Source of the DNA: Bacteroidota bacterium
GTDB taxonomy: Bacteria > Bacteroidota > Ignavibacteria > UBA10030 > UBA8401
Reading direction: 5' to 3'
NCBI GenBank assembly: GCA_021796215.1
Contig: JAJYOK010000004.1
Span: 94,217-158,216, forward strand
DNA length: 64,000 nucleotides
This document shows, piece after piece, positions 43,780 to 51,382 of the stretch. A model generated the notes under the pieces. The model had not been told where the DNA came from. It made no database searches and saw only the letters and a program-made list of their open reading frames with translations. A program made the position numbers and the translations under genes. Position 1 is the stretch's first letter. Every line of letters starts with the position of its first letter.

Positions 43780-44064
43780 ATGCAGAAAATACCAACAAAC
43801 ATCCACCATCTCTTCTGGGACATTAATATAGAGACATTTGAGCCGCACGACTACCCCCGCTATACAATCAGCCGGGTGCTTGAATTCGGTGACGAGGCAG
43901 CGACACGATGGCTGAAAGAAGTGTTTTCCGAATCGGAGATCAAGAGCGTTCTCAGGGCAGACAACAGGCTTTCTCCCCGTTCAGCAAACTTCTGGGCAAT
44001 CATGTTCGGCATCCCTCTCAACGAAATTGCCGCATTAAAAAGCAACGAAGGGAGCGCCGTATGA
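43780..44064 (+). CDS. Antitoxin of an AbiEii-type toxin-antitoxin pair (DUF6922-like)
   Basis: 94 residues. The N-terminus HHLFWDINIETFEPHDYPRYTISRVLEFGDEAATRWL is the typical opening of short proteins annotated DUF6922 that precede AbiEii/AbiGii toxins. The ATG at 43780 is chosen because of AAAGAGG six bases before it; an upstream TTG at 43765 is less likely. Its stop overlaps the toxin start as ATGA, so the antitoxin is translated first and coupled with the toxin. It probably autoregulates the pair; not shown here. Confidence 0.8.
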   Translation: MQKIPTNIHHLFWDINIETFEPHDYPRYTISRVLEFGDEAATRWLKEVFSESEIKSVLRADNRLSPRSANFWAIMFGIPLNEIAALKSNEGSAV

Positions 44065-44726
44065 ACCCAAACAAGCTCGTGTGGCATGAAGAGATCCTTC
44101 CTTCCTTATCGAGCGAGGTGCTCGGCGATCTTCAGCGAACGCTTCCTCTGTCACTGTTTTATCTTGGAGGGGGAACAGGTTTGGCACTGATGTTCGGTCA
44201 CCGCCTTTCCCGTGATTTCGACTTCTTCAGCGCTGCTCTGTTCGATGAGGAGGCACTGATACAAAAAATGCAGGGCGTGGATGATCTTACCATTGTCGCA
44301 AAGGATGAGCATACGCTTCATCTTACCGTGAAAGAGATCAAGGTGAGCCTCCTCGGCTACCGCTATTCCCTCCTTTTTGAGACAAAGAATTATCACTCTG
44401 AATCCGGCATATCCATCAATGTCGCCGATGAGAGAGATATTGCATGCATGAAGATGAGTGCAATCAGCAGCCGCGGGAGCAAGCGGGATTTTATGGACTT
44501 GTATATCGTTGCCCGTGAGTATGGCTTGTCTGAACTCGTCACCTTGTTCCAGAAGAAATTCTCCGGGACACCCTATAACAACGTTCATCTGTTCAAGTCG
44601 CTCACGTATTTTGCCGATGCTGAAACAGAGCCGATGCCACACATGCTCATTCCTCTGTCATGGGATGCGGTGAAACAATTTTTTACAACTGAGGTTCCAC
44701 GATTAATGTCATCCTCGTCACAATGA
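44061..44726 (+). CDS. AbiEii/AbiGii-family nucleotidyltransferase toxin
   Basis: 221 residues. The signature LGGGTGLALMFGHRLSRDFDFFS (given in parts: GGGTGLAL and HRLSRDFDFF) is the nucleotidyltransferase core of this family, with the two Asp that bind metal. DIACMKMSAISSRGSKRDFMDLYIV is the second conserved helix. Family members act as toxins by modifying tRNA or other targets with NTPs, and the pairs can give abortive phage resistance. The start is ATG at 44061 overlapping the antitoxin stop; the longer frame from 43908 is a shadow. A strong terminator follows. Confidence 0.9.
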   Translation: MNPNKLVWHEEILPSLSSEVLGDLQRTLPLSLFYLGGGTGLALMFGHRLSRDFDFFSAALFDEEALIQKMQGVDDLTIVAKDEHTLHLTVKEIKVSLLGYRYSLLFETKNYHSESGISINVADERDIACMKMSAISSRGSKRDFMDLYIVAREYGLSELVTLFQKKFSGTPYNNVHLFKSLTYFADAETEPMPHMLIPLSWDAVKQFFTTEVPRLMSSSSQ

Positions 44727-44757
44727 AGCGCCGGTTGGAAATTCAATCCGGCGCTTT
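44727..44757 (+). terminator. Terminator of the toxin-antitoxin pair
   Basis: AAGCGCCGG and CCGGCGCTT form a perfect nine-base stem with a 13-base loop, followed by TTGTATTG, directly after the toxin stop. Confidence 0.8.
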
Positions 44758-45110
44758 TGTATTGCGGAGGTAAATATCCAACAAGTTGATCACAAGCTAT
44801 GCAGTATTTACCGAACCAGCTGTTCTTAATCTTTTTAAGAAAGTGGAACGAGTAAAAGAACATAGTGGTTTCACTTACCATAGCATCGGTTGACTCGATG
44901 GAAAAAGGAAACAAGCATTAATGTTCTTACGAACGAGCCATTGAATAGTTGAGCATACTCGAAAAGGAACAAAAAACAAGGCCACCGGTAATTTTCAAAG
45001 TTGAAACTTTGAAAAAGAGTTGCTACCATTAAATGGCAGAGTCATGTGGTGAGGAAAAAACCTATACTTATTTTATGAGTGGCGCTATTCAGCAATAACT
45101 CATACTAATT
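44758..45110. other. Intergenic region before the symporter gene
   Basis: 353 AT-rich bases with no supported gene. A 109-codon minus-strand frame (44585-44914) crosses the toxin gene and its terminator and is rejected. The symporter promoter should be here. Confidence 0.4.
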
Positions 45111-46553
45111 ATGCATTTCGCTGTTTTAGATTGGGTAATATTTGTATCGGTGCCATTAGTGGCGTGGTTTATTGGAAACGCCAAAAGGCAAGCTGGAACA
45201 TGGCGTGGTTACTTTTTAGCCACAGGAAATCTACAAACAAAAACGGTGGTAGCAACGTACTTTGGAGCAAACCTTGCGTTCACCGCGATTTTTCTAATTT
45301 TATCTGAAGAAGGTTATGATCGGGGCGCGTGGGCATTTTCGGTCCCAATATTCTGGTTCATTGGTACACTGGTTTTTTTGTGGCTATACCCCAAAATGCG
45401 TGAATATATAAGAGAGGGATTGACGCTCCATCAAGCGATTGGAAGTGGTTTTTCTTCACCATCATTACAGCGATGGGCATCGCTATGGACAATACTTGCG
45501 TTTGTTGGAACCTGTGCACTCGAATTTTATGGTGGTATTAAATTGTTGGAATGGGCTGGACTGCCGCTTATGGCAAACATATCAATTGCTCTTCTACTAG
45601 CCCTCATCGTAACTGCGTTCACCGTAACTGGGGGCTTCCGGGGCGTTGCATGGTCAGATATTTTCCTTGACCTAACTGCGCTTACAGCAACAGTAATCCT
45701 GTTCTTGTATTTTTTATCAGCAAAATCAGCGTCTGCATTGCACTTTCCCACTCCACATCTTCCAATTCATACATTTACAGATAATATAATATTTGCAATC
45801 GGAATGGCTCTGATATTCATTCCTTTTCAGTTTTGCACACTCGATAGCTGGCAAAGATTAGGGGCATGGGAGCGGCGCGGTAAAAATCCATCGTCTTGGT
45901 TATTAACTGGATCGCTACTTCTTTCAGTATGTTATTGTGTCCCAATATTGATTGGCATATATGTTAGAAATATTCAAATAGCTGTTCCTATAGGCAGCCA
46001 TCCTTTAAAAGTTTTTATGGATTACATCCATTTAACGCCAGGATTAATGGGACTGGTCTTTGCTGGTTTTATAGCGGCTGTATTCTCGACAGTTGACGAA
46101 CTACTAAATTGCTCAAGCTTGTCACTTCTCTTTGATACTTTACAAAATAAGCGCGTAGATCCCCAACGCACACAAAAACAAGAAGGAGCGTTGGTCAAAT
46201 CAGGCAAGTTGTATACTGCTGGTTTTGGCTTTATTGCTGCGCTAATATCTCTGCTCGCACTTTCATATGAGAGACAAATTTCCGATCTAGCACTTGCAGT
46301 ATTTTCTGGACAAGTTGTGTTTACACTCCCTTTGTTCGTTATATTCTTTTATCGTAGTTCTGCACCACATTGGGCCCAAACAGCAAAGTTTAGCATGCTA
46401 CTTGCATTTTTTGTTTCCTTGCTAACAGTGATTATTGGATGGGCGACAGGCGATCAGTCTACAACCGATGCTGCGCCCCTAGTTGGTTTTTTGTTTGCAC
46501 TCATAACCTTTATTATTGGCTCGTTGTTTATTAAAAGAGAGGCAGAACATTGA
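45111..46553 (+). CDS. Sodium:solute symporter family transporter
   Basis: 480 residues with about 13 membrane helices, as usual for the SSS/LeuT-fold family. Supporting segments are WRGYFLATGNLQTKTVVATYFGANL (the family's helix-1 region, quoted in part), AFTVTGGFRGVAWSDIFLD, FCTLDSWQRLGAWERRG and GLVFAGFIAAVFSTVDELLNCSS, the last matching the conserved (M/F)SSxDSxLN-like Na+ site region. It imports an unknown solute with sodium. No Shine-Dalgarno is evident. It is the first of three plus-strand genes lying between minus-strand mobile-element genes. Confidence 0.85.
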   Translation: MHFAVLDWVIFVSVPLVAWFIGNAKRQAGTWRGYFLATGNLQTKTVVATYFGANLAFTAIFLILSEEGYDRGAWAFSVPIFWFIGTLVFLWLYPKMREYIREGLTLHQAIGSGFSSPSLQRWASLWTILAFVGTCALEFYGGIKLLEWAGLPLMANISIALLLALIVTAFTVTGGFRGVAWSDIFLDLTALTATVILFLYFLSAKSASALHFPTPHLPIHTFTDNIIFAIGMALIFIPFQFCTLDSWQRLGAWERRGKNPSSWLLTGSLLLSVCYCVPILIGIYVRNIQIAVPIGSHPLKVFMDYIHLTPGLMGLVFAGFIAAVFSTVDELLNCSSLSLLFDTLQNKRVDPQRTQKQEGALVKSGKLYTAGFGFIAALISLLALSYERQISDLALAVFSGQVVFTLPLFVIFFYRSSAPHWAQTAKFSMLLAFFVSLLTVIIGWATGDQSTTDAAPLVGFLFALITFIIGSLFIKREAEH

Positions 46554-46762
46554 AATGTTGTATTGGGCTTCTTCGTCTATCGCAATACAATCTGGAATAG
46601 AATCATGGAGAGTAATCTCATGTTATTGTAGCAGTATTGTTGTACCTTTTCCCGACGAGATACTGATGTGAGATCTCATTTGCTTGACTGTAATTTGATG
46701 GTTTGTAGAAACTTTTTTGAAAATGAGAGTCTTATATACATGAGGCTTTCAGAAACAAAGGT

Positions 46763-47509
46763 ATGAATTCAGTAGAACCAGTGCCATCACTTAATCAAAA
46801 AATAAACGACCTTTTTTCTACTCGGTTGCTTCTGCGTTTTTGTATGGAACTGCAAACTGATGTTCAGGAGAGGCAGAATCTATTTTCTCACCTTACGAAG
46901 CTTCAGCGATCTATCTACGACCTTGATACATACGGTGAACAAACATGGAATTTGGACAAGACTCATCTTAGCATTCTATGGAATGATATCAATGCGTCTC
47001 TTTCTGCGTTCGGGTTTGACAAAAACATTATGCGTCAATTACTCTCAGACATTCATTCATTCCAAGAAATTGAAGAACAATTGAGACTGGGAAATCTGCC
47101 AACAAAAAATCCAATCGAAATGTTTTATCACTTCAAAACTTGTGATGTGAGAATGTCACGTCAGATTCTCGTGGCTCACTCAAAAAAAATTAATTCACCG
47201 CCTATTCTTTATCTATGGAATTTATTTGATCTGGCAAGCGAAGTACTTGATGATCTATTAGACATCGATGAAGATATTACTACCTTCAATGGAAATCGTT
47301 ACTTGCTTTCAAGCATAAGTCAAAGTACAGACTCAACAAACAAAGAATACCTTTCTTTTTTGAAAGAACTTGGAAAGCAAGCCACTTTAGCTGGGAACGC
47401 AAGAATGGCAACCATTATTCTGAGCAAGATTGATGAATCTATCTTGCTGCTAAAAAAAGTAGATAGGCAGCTAATAAAATATGAGTTTACGGTTTTACCC
47501 GTAATATGA
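46763..47509 (+). CDS. All-helical protein with a squalene/phytoene-synthase-like aspartate motif
   Basis: 248 residues, predicted all-alpha. Residues ~150-182 read LWNLFDLASEVLDDLLDIDED followed by GNRYLLS. This matches the shape of the second aspartate-rich motif of squalene/phytoene synthases and other class I isoprenoid enzymes (D-x2-D-x2-ED-x4-GxRYL). A possible first motif is the KTCDVRMSRQ segment near 126-135, but it is weak. So a class I prenyl-transfer fold is possible; function is unknown. AAAGGT lies close to the ATG. It is encoded between the symporter and the K+ channel. Confidence 0.5.
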   Translation: MNSVEPVPSLNQKINDLFSTRLLLRFCMELQTDVQERQNLFSHLTKLQRSIYDLDTYGEQTWNLDKTHLSILWNDINASLSAFGFDKNIMRQLLSDIHSFQEIEEQLRLGNLPTKNPIEMFYHFKTCDVRMSRQILVAHSKKINSPPILYLWNLFDLASEVLDDLLDIDEDITTFNGNRYLLSSISQSTDSTNKEYLSFLKELGKQATLAGNARMATIILSKIDESILLLKKVDRQLIKYEFTVLPVI

Positions 47510-47629
47510 CTTTAAAATCTTTTTATTATTCAATGTTTATACTTGTAAGAGGATAGCAGAGAAGAATAGTCTTGATTCATAAGAAATAAATTTTGCCACT
47601 TTTTTAGAAAACTTACGGCGAGGGCTGGA

Positions 47630-48421
47630 ATGGATGGTAGTCTGGCTCCTGAGAAAAATTCAATCAATTCTTCACGTAACTGCGTTTCTGTTGGGGAGAG
47701 GGTTATCAATGTTGTGGTAGGTATTTTCCATCCCGTCCTAGCTCTTATCGTACTACTATGTCTTGTAGTGAAAAGTAGTTTCAATTATGCTTCCCTTCTT
47801 ACTCCTAAAAAAGCTCTTCTGTATCAATTCCTTGGATTGGCAACACCTATCGCGCTTTGGGCTTTTATACTCAGCCCACTTGAACACCCTGGCCAAGGTT
47901 GGAATATTGTTGTTGTAATTTTCTCAACTTGGTGCGGCCTATTCTTATTGCATTCTTTCTTGACAATGCTGTTTCGCTACGGGGACATAATTAGCCCACA
48001 AGAAGACCGTATTTTTGCGGGGCTTCCATCTTTGCAATTGGTAGTAGGTTCCGCCGGCAGCATCCAAAATTTTAACCCCTCAAAACGTCTTAAGCTCATG
48101 GGAGAAACCATTCTCAGTTATCTAATGATCATCTTATGTTTTTCAGTTATATATGATTGTCTTTACACTGTTCATCCATTTTATTTCCATGTTCCCGAAG
48201 ACTTATGCAAAAACAGTGCCTCTTATTCTGATTTTATATATTTCAGCTTTGTTACGACAGCCACAGTCGGCTATGGTGATTTTTATCCCTTAAGTACATC
48301 TATTCGCTGGCTAACAGTGTCACAAATAGTGTTTACGCTTACATATTTTCCACTTATCGTTACCGGCTTTCTTGAATCGCTACGAGTAGTTAAAAATAAG
48401 GACTCAAGCAATGAAAAATGA
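47630..48421 (+). CDS. Two-pore-helix type potassium channel family protein
   Basis: 263 residues. Three hydrophobic segments in the first ~115 residues, then one helix (ILSYLMIILCFSVIYDCLY), a pore loop with the selectivity filter TVGYGD at 212-217 (FSFVTTATVGYGDFYPLS), and a last helix (LTVSQIVFTLTYFPLIVTGF). The filter is canonical for K+ channels. No ligand-binding domain is attached. GAGGG lies six bases before the ATG. It could change membrane potential under stress; small K+ channels as effectors are known in some defence systems, but nothing here shows that role. Confidence 0.85.
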   Translation: MDGSLAPEKNSINSSRNCVSVGERVINVVVGIFHPVLALIVLLCLVVKSSFNYASLLTPKKALLYQFLGLATPIALWAFILSPLEHPGQGWNIVVVIFSTWCGLFLLHSFLTMLFRYGDIISPQEDRIFAGLPSLQLVVGSAGSIQNFNPSKRLKLMGETILSYLMIILCFSVIYDCLYTVHPFYFHVPEDLCKNSASYSDFIYFSFVTTATVGYGDFYPLSTSIRWLTVSQIVFTLTYFPLIVTGFLESLRVVKNKDSSNEK

Positions 48422-48490
48422 TATCTATTCCCGATGCTGATTAAATTCTAAAAAAAGATACAAGAAACCATTTCTATTTGGAGCGGACAA

Positions 48491-48973
48491 CTATCTCACC
48501 CCCCCCACCGCCACCGCATCAAACATATTCCTGAAATAAAGCTCCTTCCACCGTTTGTCCGAAGTGAGATATGGAAGAAGCTCAGGATATTGTCCAACTA
48601 ACACTCGTGCGACATCGTCTTTGCCAGCTGCGCCGTTGCCACAGATTTGTTTTCTCACCGTGTTTGTTGCGATAACAGTTACCCTCAATCGTTTCTTTCT
48701 CCCGAGCGAAATGATCTCTCTGACAAATTTATTCAGCAGCCGCGCACTTTTGTTCTTTGCAAAATATGTTTGCTCAATCGTCAGCACATTCGGTCGAAAA
48801 TCTCCCAGAAGGCGAAGTATGGTCCCTTTCCCTTCTTTCAATTTCCCTTCAGCAGATTTTCCATCGTCAATCGTCTTCACTCCATAATGGATCAACGCTT
48901 TCCCTTCGAGCAAGGCGAACCCGATATATCTTGTTCCGGGGTCAATTGCAAGAACTCTCGTTTTCTTTTTCAT
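48491..48973 (-). CDS. RuvC-like Holliday-junction nuclease
   Basis: 160 residues, RNase H fold. Catalytic acids typical of RuvC are present: D11 in VLAIDPGTRYIGFAL, E67 in VLTIEQTYFAKN, the D119/D120 pair in AAGKDDVARVL and D152 in MFDAVAVGG. It should cut branched DNA, here probably of the mobile element rather than being the housekeeping RuvC, since ruvA/ruvB are not nearby. It is the last gene of the operon that starts with the XRE regulator and follows the DNA methyltransferase by 21 bases. Confidence 0.85.
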   Translation of the reverse strand: MKKKTRVLAIDPGTRYIGFALLEGKALIHYGVKTIDDGKSAEGKLKEGKGTILRLLGDFRPNVLTIEQTYFAKNKSARLLNKFVREIISLGRKKRLRVTVIATNTVRKQICGNGAAGKDDVARVLVGQYPELLPYLTSDKRWKELYFRNMFDAVAVGGVR

Positions 48974-48994
48974 AAATATTATTTCAGCAAAAGC

Positions 48995-49570
48995 CTATCC
49001 GACCTTTTTGAACAGCGACAATAACCGGACACGATGATTCGTCGAGCGGACAACGCAGATCAGTCCGCAGAGATGCCACTCGGTCTTCCTGAACATCGGC
49101 AGCATTGTATCAAGCCATCCAAGATATCCGTCATTACGCAAAACGCTCCAGCACTCTCTTAAAATTTTTGACCTATTGATCATGACAGTTCCATACCTCT
49201 TCGCATCCTCGGCGCTATAGGGAGGATCAGCCAGTATGAAATCGAACGATTCACGTGCAAAGTGTTGAGAAAGTTTCTCTGCTTCACCAACGACATCGGG
49301 GGTGAGTAAAACGTTGCAGTCGAAACGGACATAGTTCCCTTGAGGAAGTGACCCACTGAAAAGATGAAGCGCTTTTTCGGCATCAGGAAATAATGCATTC
49401 ACTCGCTTCAAATACCCAGGCGGATAGGCACCATAGAATCCATTCCCCTTGTAGTTATTGCCGAGCAGCCAGACACCACTTAGCCAACGGCCGTCAGCAA
49501 AAAGAGGCGGATATGTTGGAAATGCTTTCGTGTAAAATTGTGCTCTCTCGACAAGTGAATAGTCTTTCAT
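48995..49570 (-). CDS. DNA adenine/cytosine-N4 methyltransferase
   Basis: 191 residues from the ATG at 49570, which overlaps the upstream stop as ATGA. The catalytic motif IV is FDFILADPPYSAEDAKRYG (DPPY), and ALHLFSGSLPQGNYVRFDCN is the SAM-binding motif I region (FSGS in place of FxGxG), so the order is the gamma/beta-like class. The C-terminal part (GYLGWLDTMLPMF..EWHLCGLICVVRSTNHRVR) completes the sheet. No restriction nuclease is adjacent, so it looks like an orphan modification enzyme inside a mobile-element operon, flanked by two RuvC-like genes. Confidence 0.85.
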   Translation of the reverse strand: MKDYSLVERAQFYTKAFPTYPPLFADGRWLSGVWLLGNNYKGNGFYGAYPPGYLKRVNALFPDAEKALHLFSGSLPQGNYVRFDCNVLLTPDVVGEAEKLSQHFARESFDFILADPPYSAEDAKRYGTVMINRSKILRECWSVLRNDGYLGWLDTMLPMFRKTEWHLCGLICVVRSTNHRVRLLSLFKKVG

Positions 49571-50157
49571 TGCTGAGTGTGTAAGCGAATTTTCTGACCT
49601 TTTGAATCCACATCGTTCCAACAGACAGTGCCCAAAGCGACAGCTTCAAACATCCGTATGAGGTAAGGGTTCTTGTGTTTGCGCTCCCGCTCGAGTTCAC
49701 GGTGTAGATAGGGATAACGGAGAGCGACTTCATCCATCAAGCATTTCTTGTTGAGCCTTCCGCTTGAGATAAGCTTTTGTTTAATCTCGTCGATCGAATA
49801 CTCCACGATTTTTCTTTTCCTCACCTGTGCTAATGTTGTTATTATTGAGACGAGGCTGCTAAGTGCAGACGAGGTTCGTGAGGGATGGAGTTGCTTTAGC
49901 GCAACAATTGTGATGGAGTGAACGTCGAGATACTCCGAAATAATGGATTTGATTTCTTTTTTCTTTTCAGCAACTGAAAATCCGCCATGCTTTTGCGCCA
50001 AAGGCGCATCAGCCTTCGGTTGAATCTTTTGGCGGAGCGGCTTTGTTGAGAGAACCTTCGTTGTCCACTCGCGTAAATCTGAGTTGTGAAACACTGCGAC
50101 GCCGAAATAACGCGACCCGGGATTAATAGCGAGAATGTTATGACTGTTTTTCCCCAT
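49567..50157 (-). CDS. RuvC-like protein with substituted catalytic acids
   Basis: 196 residues with clear similarity to the 160-residue RuvC encoded downstream: NILAINPGSRYFGVAVF equals VLAIDPGTRYIGFAL, and RMFEAVALG equals NMFDAVAVG. The catalytic positions differ: N12 for D11, K88 (IVALKQLH) for E67 and E171 for D152. It may therefore bind branched DNA without cutting it, or be a regulatory partner. Residues ~46-59 (QPKADAPLAQKHGG) are encoded by a palindromic element. The start overlaps the winged-helix gene by 20 bases and its stop overlaps the methyltransferase start. Confidence 0.75.
   Translation of the reverse strand: MGKNSHNILAINPGSRYFGVAVFHNSDLREWTTKVLSTKPLRQKIQPKADAPLAQKHGGFSVAEKKKEIKSIISEYLDVHSITIVALKQLHPSRTSSALSSLVSIITTLAQVRKRKIVEYSIDEIKQKLISSGRLNKKCLMDEVALRYPYLHRELERERKHKNPYLIRMFEAVALGTVCWNDVDSKGQKIRLHTQQ
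49981..50036. repeat. Palindromic element in frame inside the RuvC-like gene
   Basis: Outer TCCGCC (49981-49986) and GGCGGA (50031-50036) enclose the perfect palindrome TGCGCC-AAA-GGCGCA (49994-50008). The same TGCGCC-N3-GGCGCA and TCCGCC/GGCGGA blocks occur in the RHS insertion at 54275-54325. The reading frame stays open. Confidence 0.65.
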
Positions 50158-50878
50158 AGTGGTGAAGAAGATAGGTAAACAGAGCGACGCGGCTTTTTTT
50201 GATTCTTTGATCAGGTGTTTGCTTCACTTGAGAAAGAGCCGTTCTCAGTATCTCTTCCGGGTATCGCTCTGTGTAGGCAAGGTATCTTTTGATGTTCTCC
50301 TGATCTTTTAGCGATGTTGCGATATCGAAAGCGAGAAGTTCTTTTCTTGTTTTTGGTTGAAAACCGTTAGGAATGTTTTCAGTCGAAGGCTGATCAGCCC
50401 TTGGCTGACTCTCTTGCACATAAACAATATTGTTCTTAGATCTCGATACCTTTGTATTGTTAGTGTCCACCGGTGCACCATGTGAGTTGCGTGCATGCGA
50501 CAGATTGATTGCATCAGTGAACCTTTCAATACTCAGAAGATGATAGATAGCGTGATGCTTTTCAGCCGCAGGTCGCGAAGGATGGCGCCATAGGCGCCAC
50601 TGATCAGCTTGTAGCGGAGCTTCTTTTGTCGCTTCAATCAGTCGCTGCTCCACAAGCCTTATAATTGCCCGTGAAATAGACGAGCGCGAACAGCCAAGAT
50701 GATCGGCTATATATGCCTGAGAAGGAAAGCATTTCTGTTTCTCATCCACCATGCTCGCAAGAAAATGGTACACGCATATCGCTAAGAAGCCGGTTCTCGG
50801 CACATAGTCGCGAATGACTCTTTTCGACACCCAATACCACCCGCCGTCATGGATGTCTCTTGAATTGTTACTGCTCAT
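50138..50878 (-). CDS. Winged-helix DNA-binding protein (replication/plasmid-type)
   Basis: 246 residues. The N-terminal ~100 residues are a winged helix of the kind in phage and plasmid replication initiators: TGFLAICVYHFLASMVD, CFPSQAYIADHLGCSRSSISRAIIRLVEQRLIEA (helix-turn-helix, quoted in parts). The C-terminal part is polar and helical (LKDQENIKRYLAYTERYPEEILRTAL). Two palindromic stretches (50388-50408, 50583-50607) encode ADQ-type insertions. The start overlaps the XRE gene by 11 bases and the end overlaps the RuvC-like gene by 20, which is typical of compact mobile-element operons. It may start replication or regulate the operon. Confidence 0.75.
   Translation of the reverse strand: MSSNNSRDIHDGGWYWVSKRVIRDYVPRTGFLAICVYHFLASMVDEKQKCFPSQAYIADHLGCSRSSISRAIIRLVEQRLIEATKEAPLQADQWRLWRHPSRPAAEKHHAIYHLLSIERFTDAINLSHARNSHGAPVDTNNTKVSRSKNNIVYVQESQPRADQPSTENIPNGFQPKTRKELLAFDIATSLKDQENIKRYLAYTERYPEEILRTALSQVKQTPDQRIKKSRVALFTYLLHHYGEKQS
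50388..50408. repeat. Double palindrome GGCTGATCAGCC-CTT-GGCTGA
   Basis: The perfect 12-base palindrome GGCTGATCAGCC is followed by CTT and GGCTGA, so TCAGCC can also pair with GGCTGA. It lies in frame within the winged-helix gene (protein SQPRADQPS). Confidence 0.55.
50583..50607. repeat. Palindromic element TGGCGCC-ATA-GGCGCCA-CTGATCAG
   Basis: A seven-base perfect inverted repeat with a three-base loop joined to the palindrome CTGATCAG, within the winged-helix gene right after the HTH. It codes QADQWRLWRH, very like SASLWRLRRH encoded by the RHS insertion at 54275-54325. Confidence 0.65.
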
Positions 50879-51185
50879 CGAATGATTGCTTCTCTTCGGC
50901 GTGACTCTTTCTAACGTCGAATATTTCTTTTTCCCGAAGATGGATTTCTTCTCTCACCTTTTCGAGGAGATCAATGAAAAGCGCGTCAACCATTGTTCTA
51001 TAGAGAACGGCGAGACGAAAAAGGTTTGTGATGTTCGGGAAGCATTCCCCTTTCTCCCAGCGGGAAATACGACTGCTGCTTTTGAGTCCCAGAACGTTTG
51101 CAACATCCTTTTGTGAGTAACCTGAGATGCGACGATATTTTCTCAGGCAGTTCGGGACTCGTTTTGAATGTGCTGTGATGGTCAT
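50868..51185 (-). CDS. XRE-family transcriptional regulator
   Basis: 105 residues from the ATG at 51185; the longer frame to 51284 is not supported. The helix-turn-helix is CLRKYRRISGYSQKDVANVLGLKSSSRISRWEKGE (quoted as RRISGYSQKDVANVLGL plus RISRWEKGE), the usual Cro/CI/XRE layout, followed by a helical tail ending in a charged stretch. It is the first gene of the overlapping minus-strand operon and is divergent from a small plus-strand frame, so it is probably the switch of the mobile element. No ligand domain is visible. Confidence 0.8.
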   Translation of the reverse strand: MTITAHSKRVPNCLRKYRRISGYSQKDVANVLGLKSSSRISRWEKGECFPNITNLFRLAVLYRTMVDALFIDLLEKVREEIHLREKEIFDVRKSHAEEKQSFDEQ

Positions 51186-51308
51186 AATATTCAGCTTACC
51201 AAGCGAGGAAAGCAGAAAATAAGAGTGGAGAATTTGTCGGAAGAGGCAAATGAGGAAGCGAAAAAGATCGGCATGATACAACATGCCAAGACGGTTAAAG
51301 CCCAGTGA
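51168..51308 (+). CDS. Candidate 46-residue small protein divergent from the XRE regulator
   Basis: An open frame too short for usual calls: MCCDGHNIQLTKRGKQKI, then ENLSEEANEEAKKIG and a basic end KTVKAQ, stop TGA at 51306-51308. It is supported by an intrinsic terminator that overlaps its stop and by its divergent position next to the XRE gene. A GTG at 51225 with GAGGAAAG upstream could give a 27-residue version instead. No ribosome site precedes the ATG. It could be a Cro-like or antirepressor peptide, or the transcript may be a non-coding RNA. Confidence 0.35.
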   Translation: MCCDGHNIQLTKRGKQKIRVENLSEEANEEAKKIGMIQHAKTVKAQ

Positions 51309-51330
51309 TTCTTTTCACTGGGATTTTTTA
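51301..51330 (+). terminator. Intrinsic terminator on the plus strand
   Basis: CCCAGTG and CACTGGG (51301-51307, 51316-51322) with the loop ATTCTTTT, followed by ATTTTTTA. No known plus-strand gene ends here except the 46-codon candidate, so a short plus-strand transcript is implied. Confidence 0.7.
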
Positions 51331-51382
51331 GCTCAAAAAGTTAATAATGACTGCTGTTCAGTTAATACTGATGGAGCGACCG

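Noticed and set aside
44585-44914. 109-codon minus-strand frame
   Set aside because: Crosses the toxin gene end and its terminator in antisense; no supporting motif.
51301-51330. Hairpin as an attachment site of the mobile element
   Set aside because: It has the form of an intrinsic terminator and no direct repeat of it was found at the other end (near 39.8 kb); no integrase gene seen.
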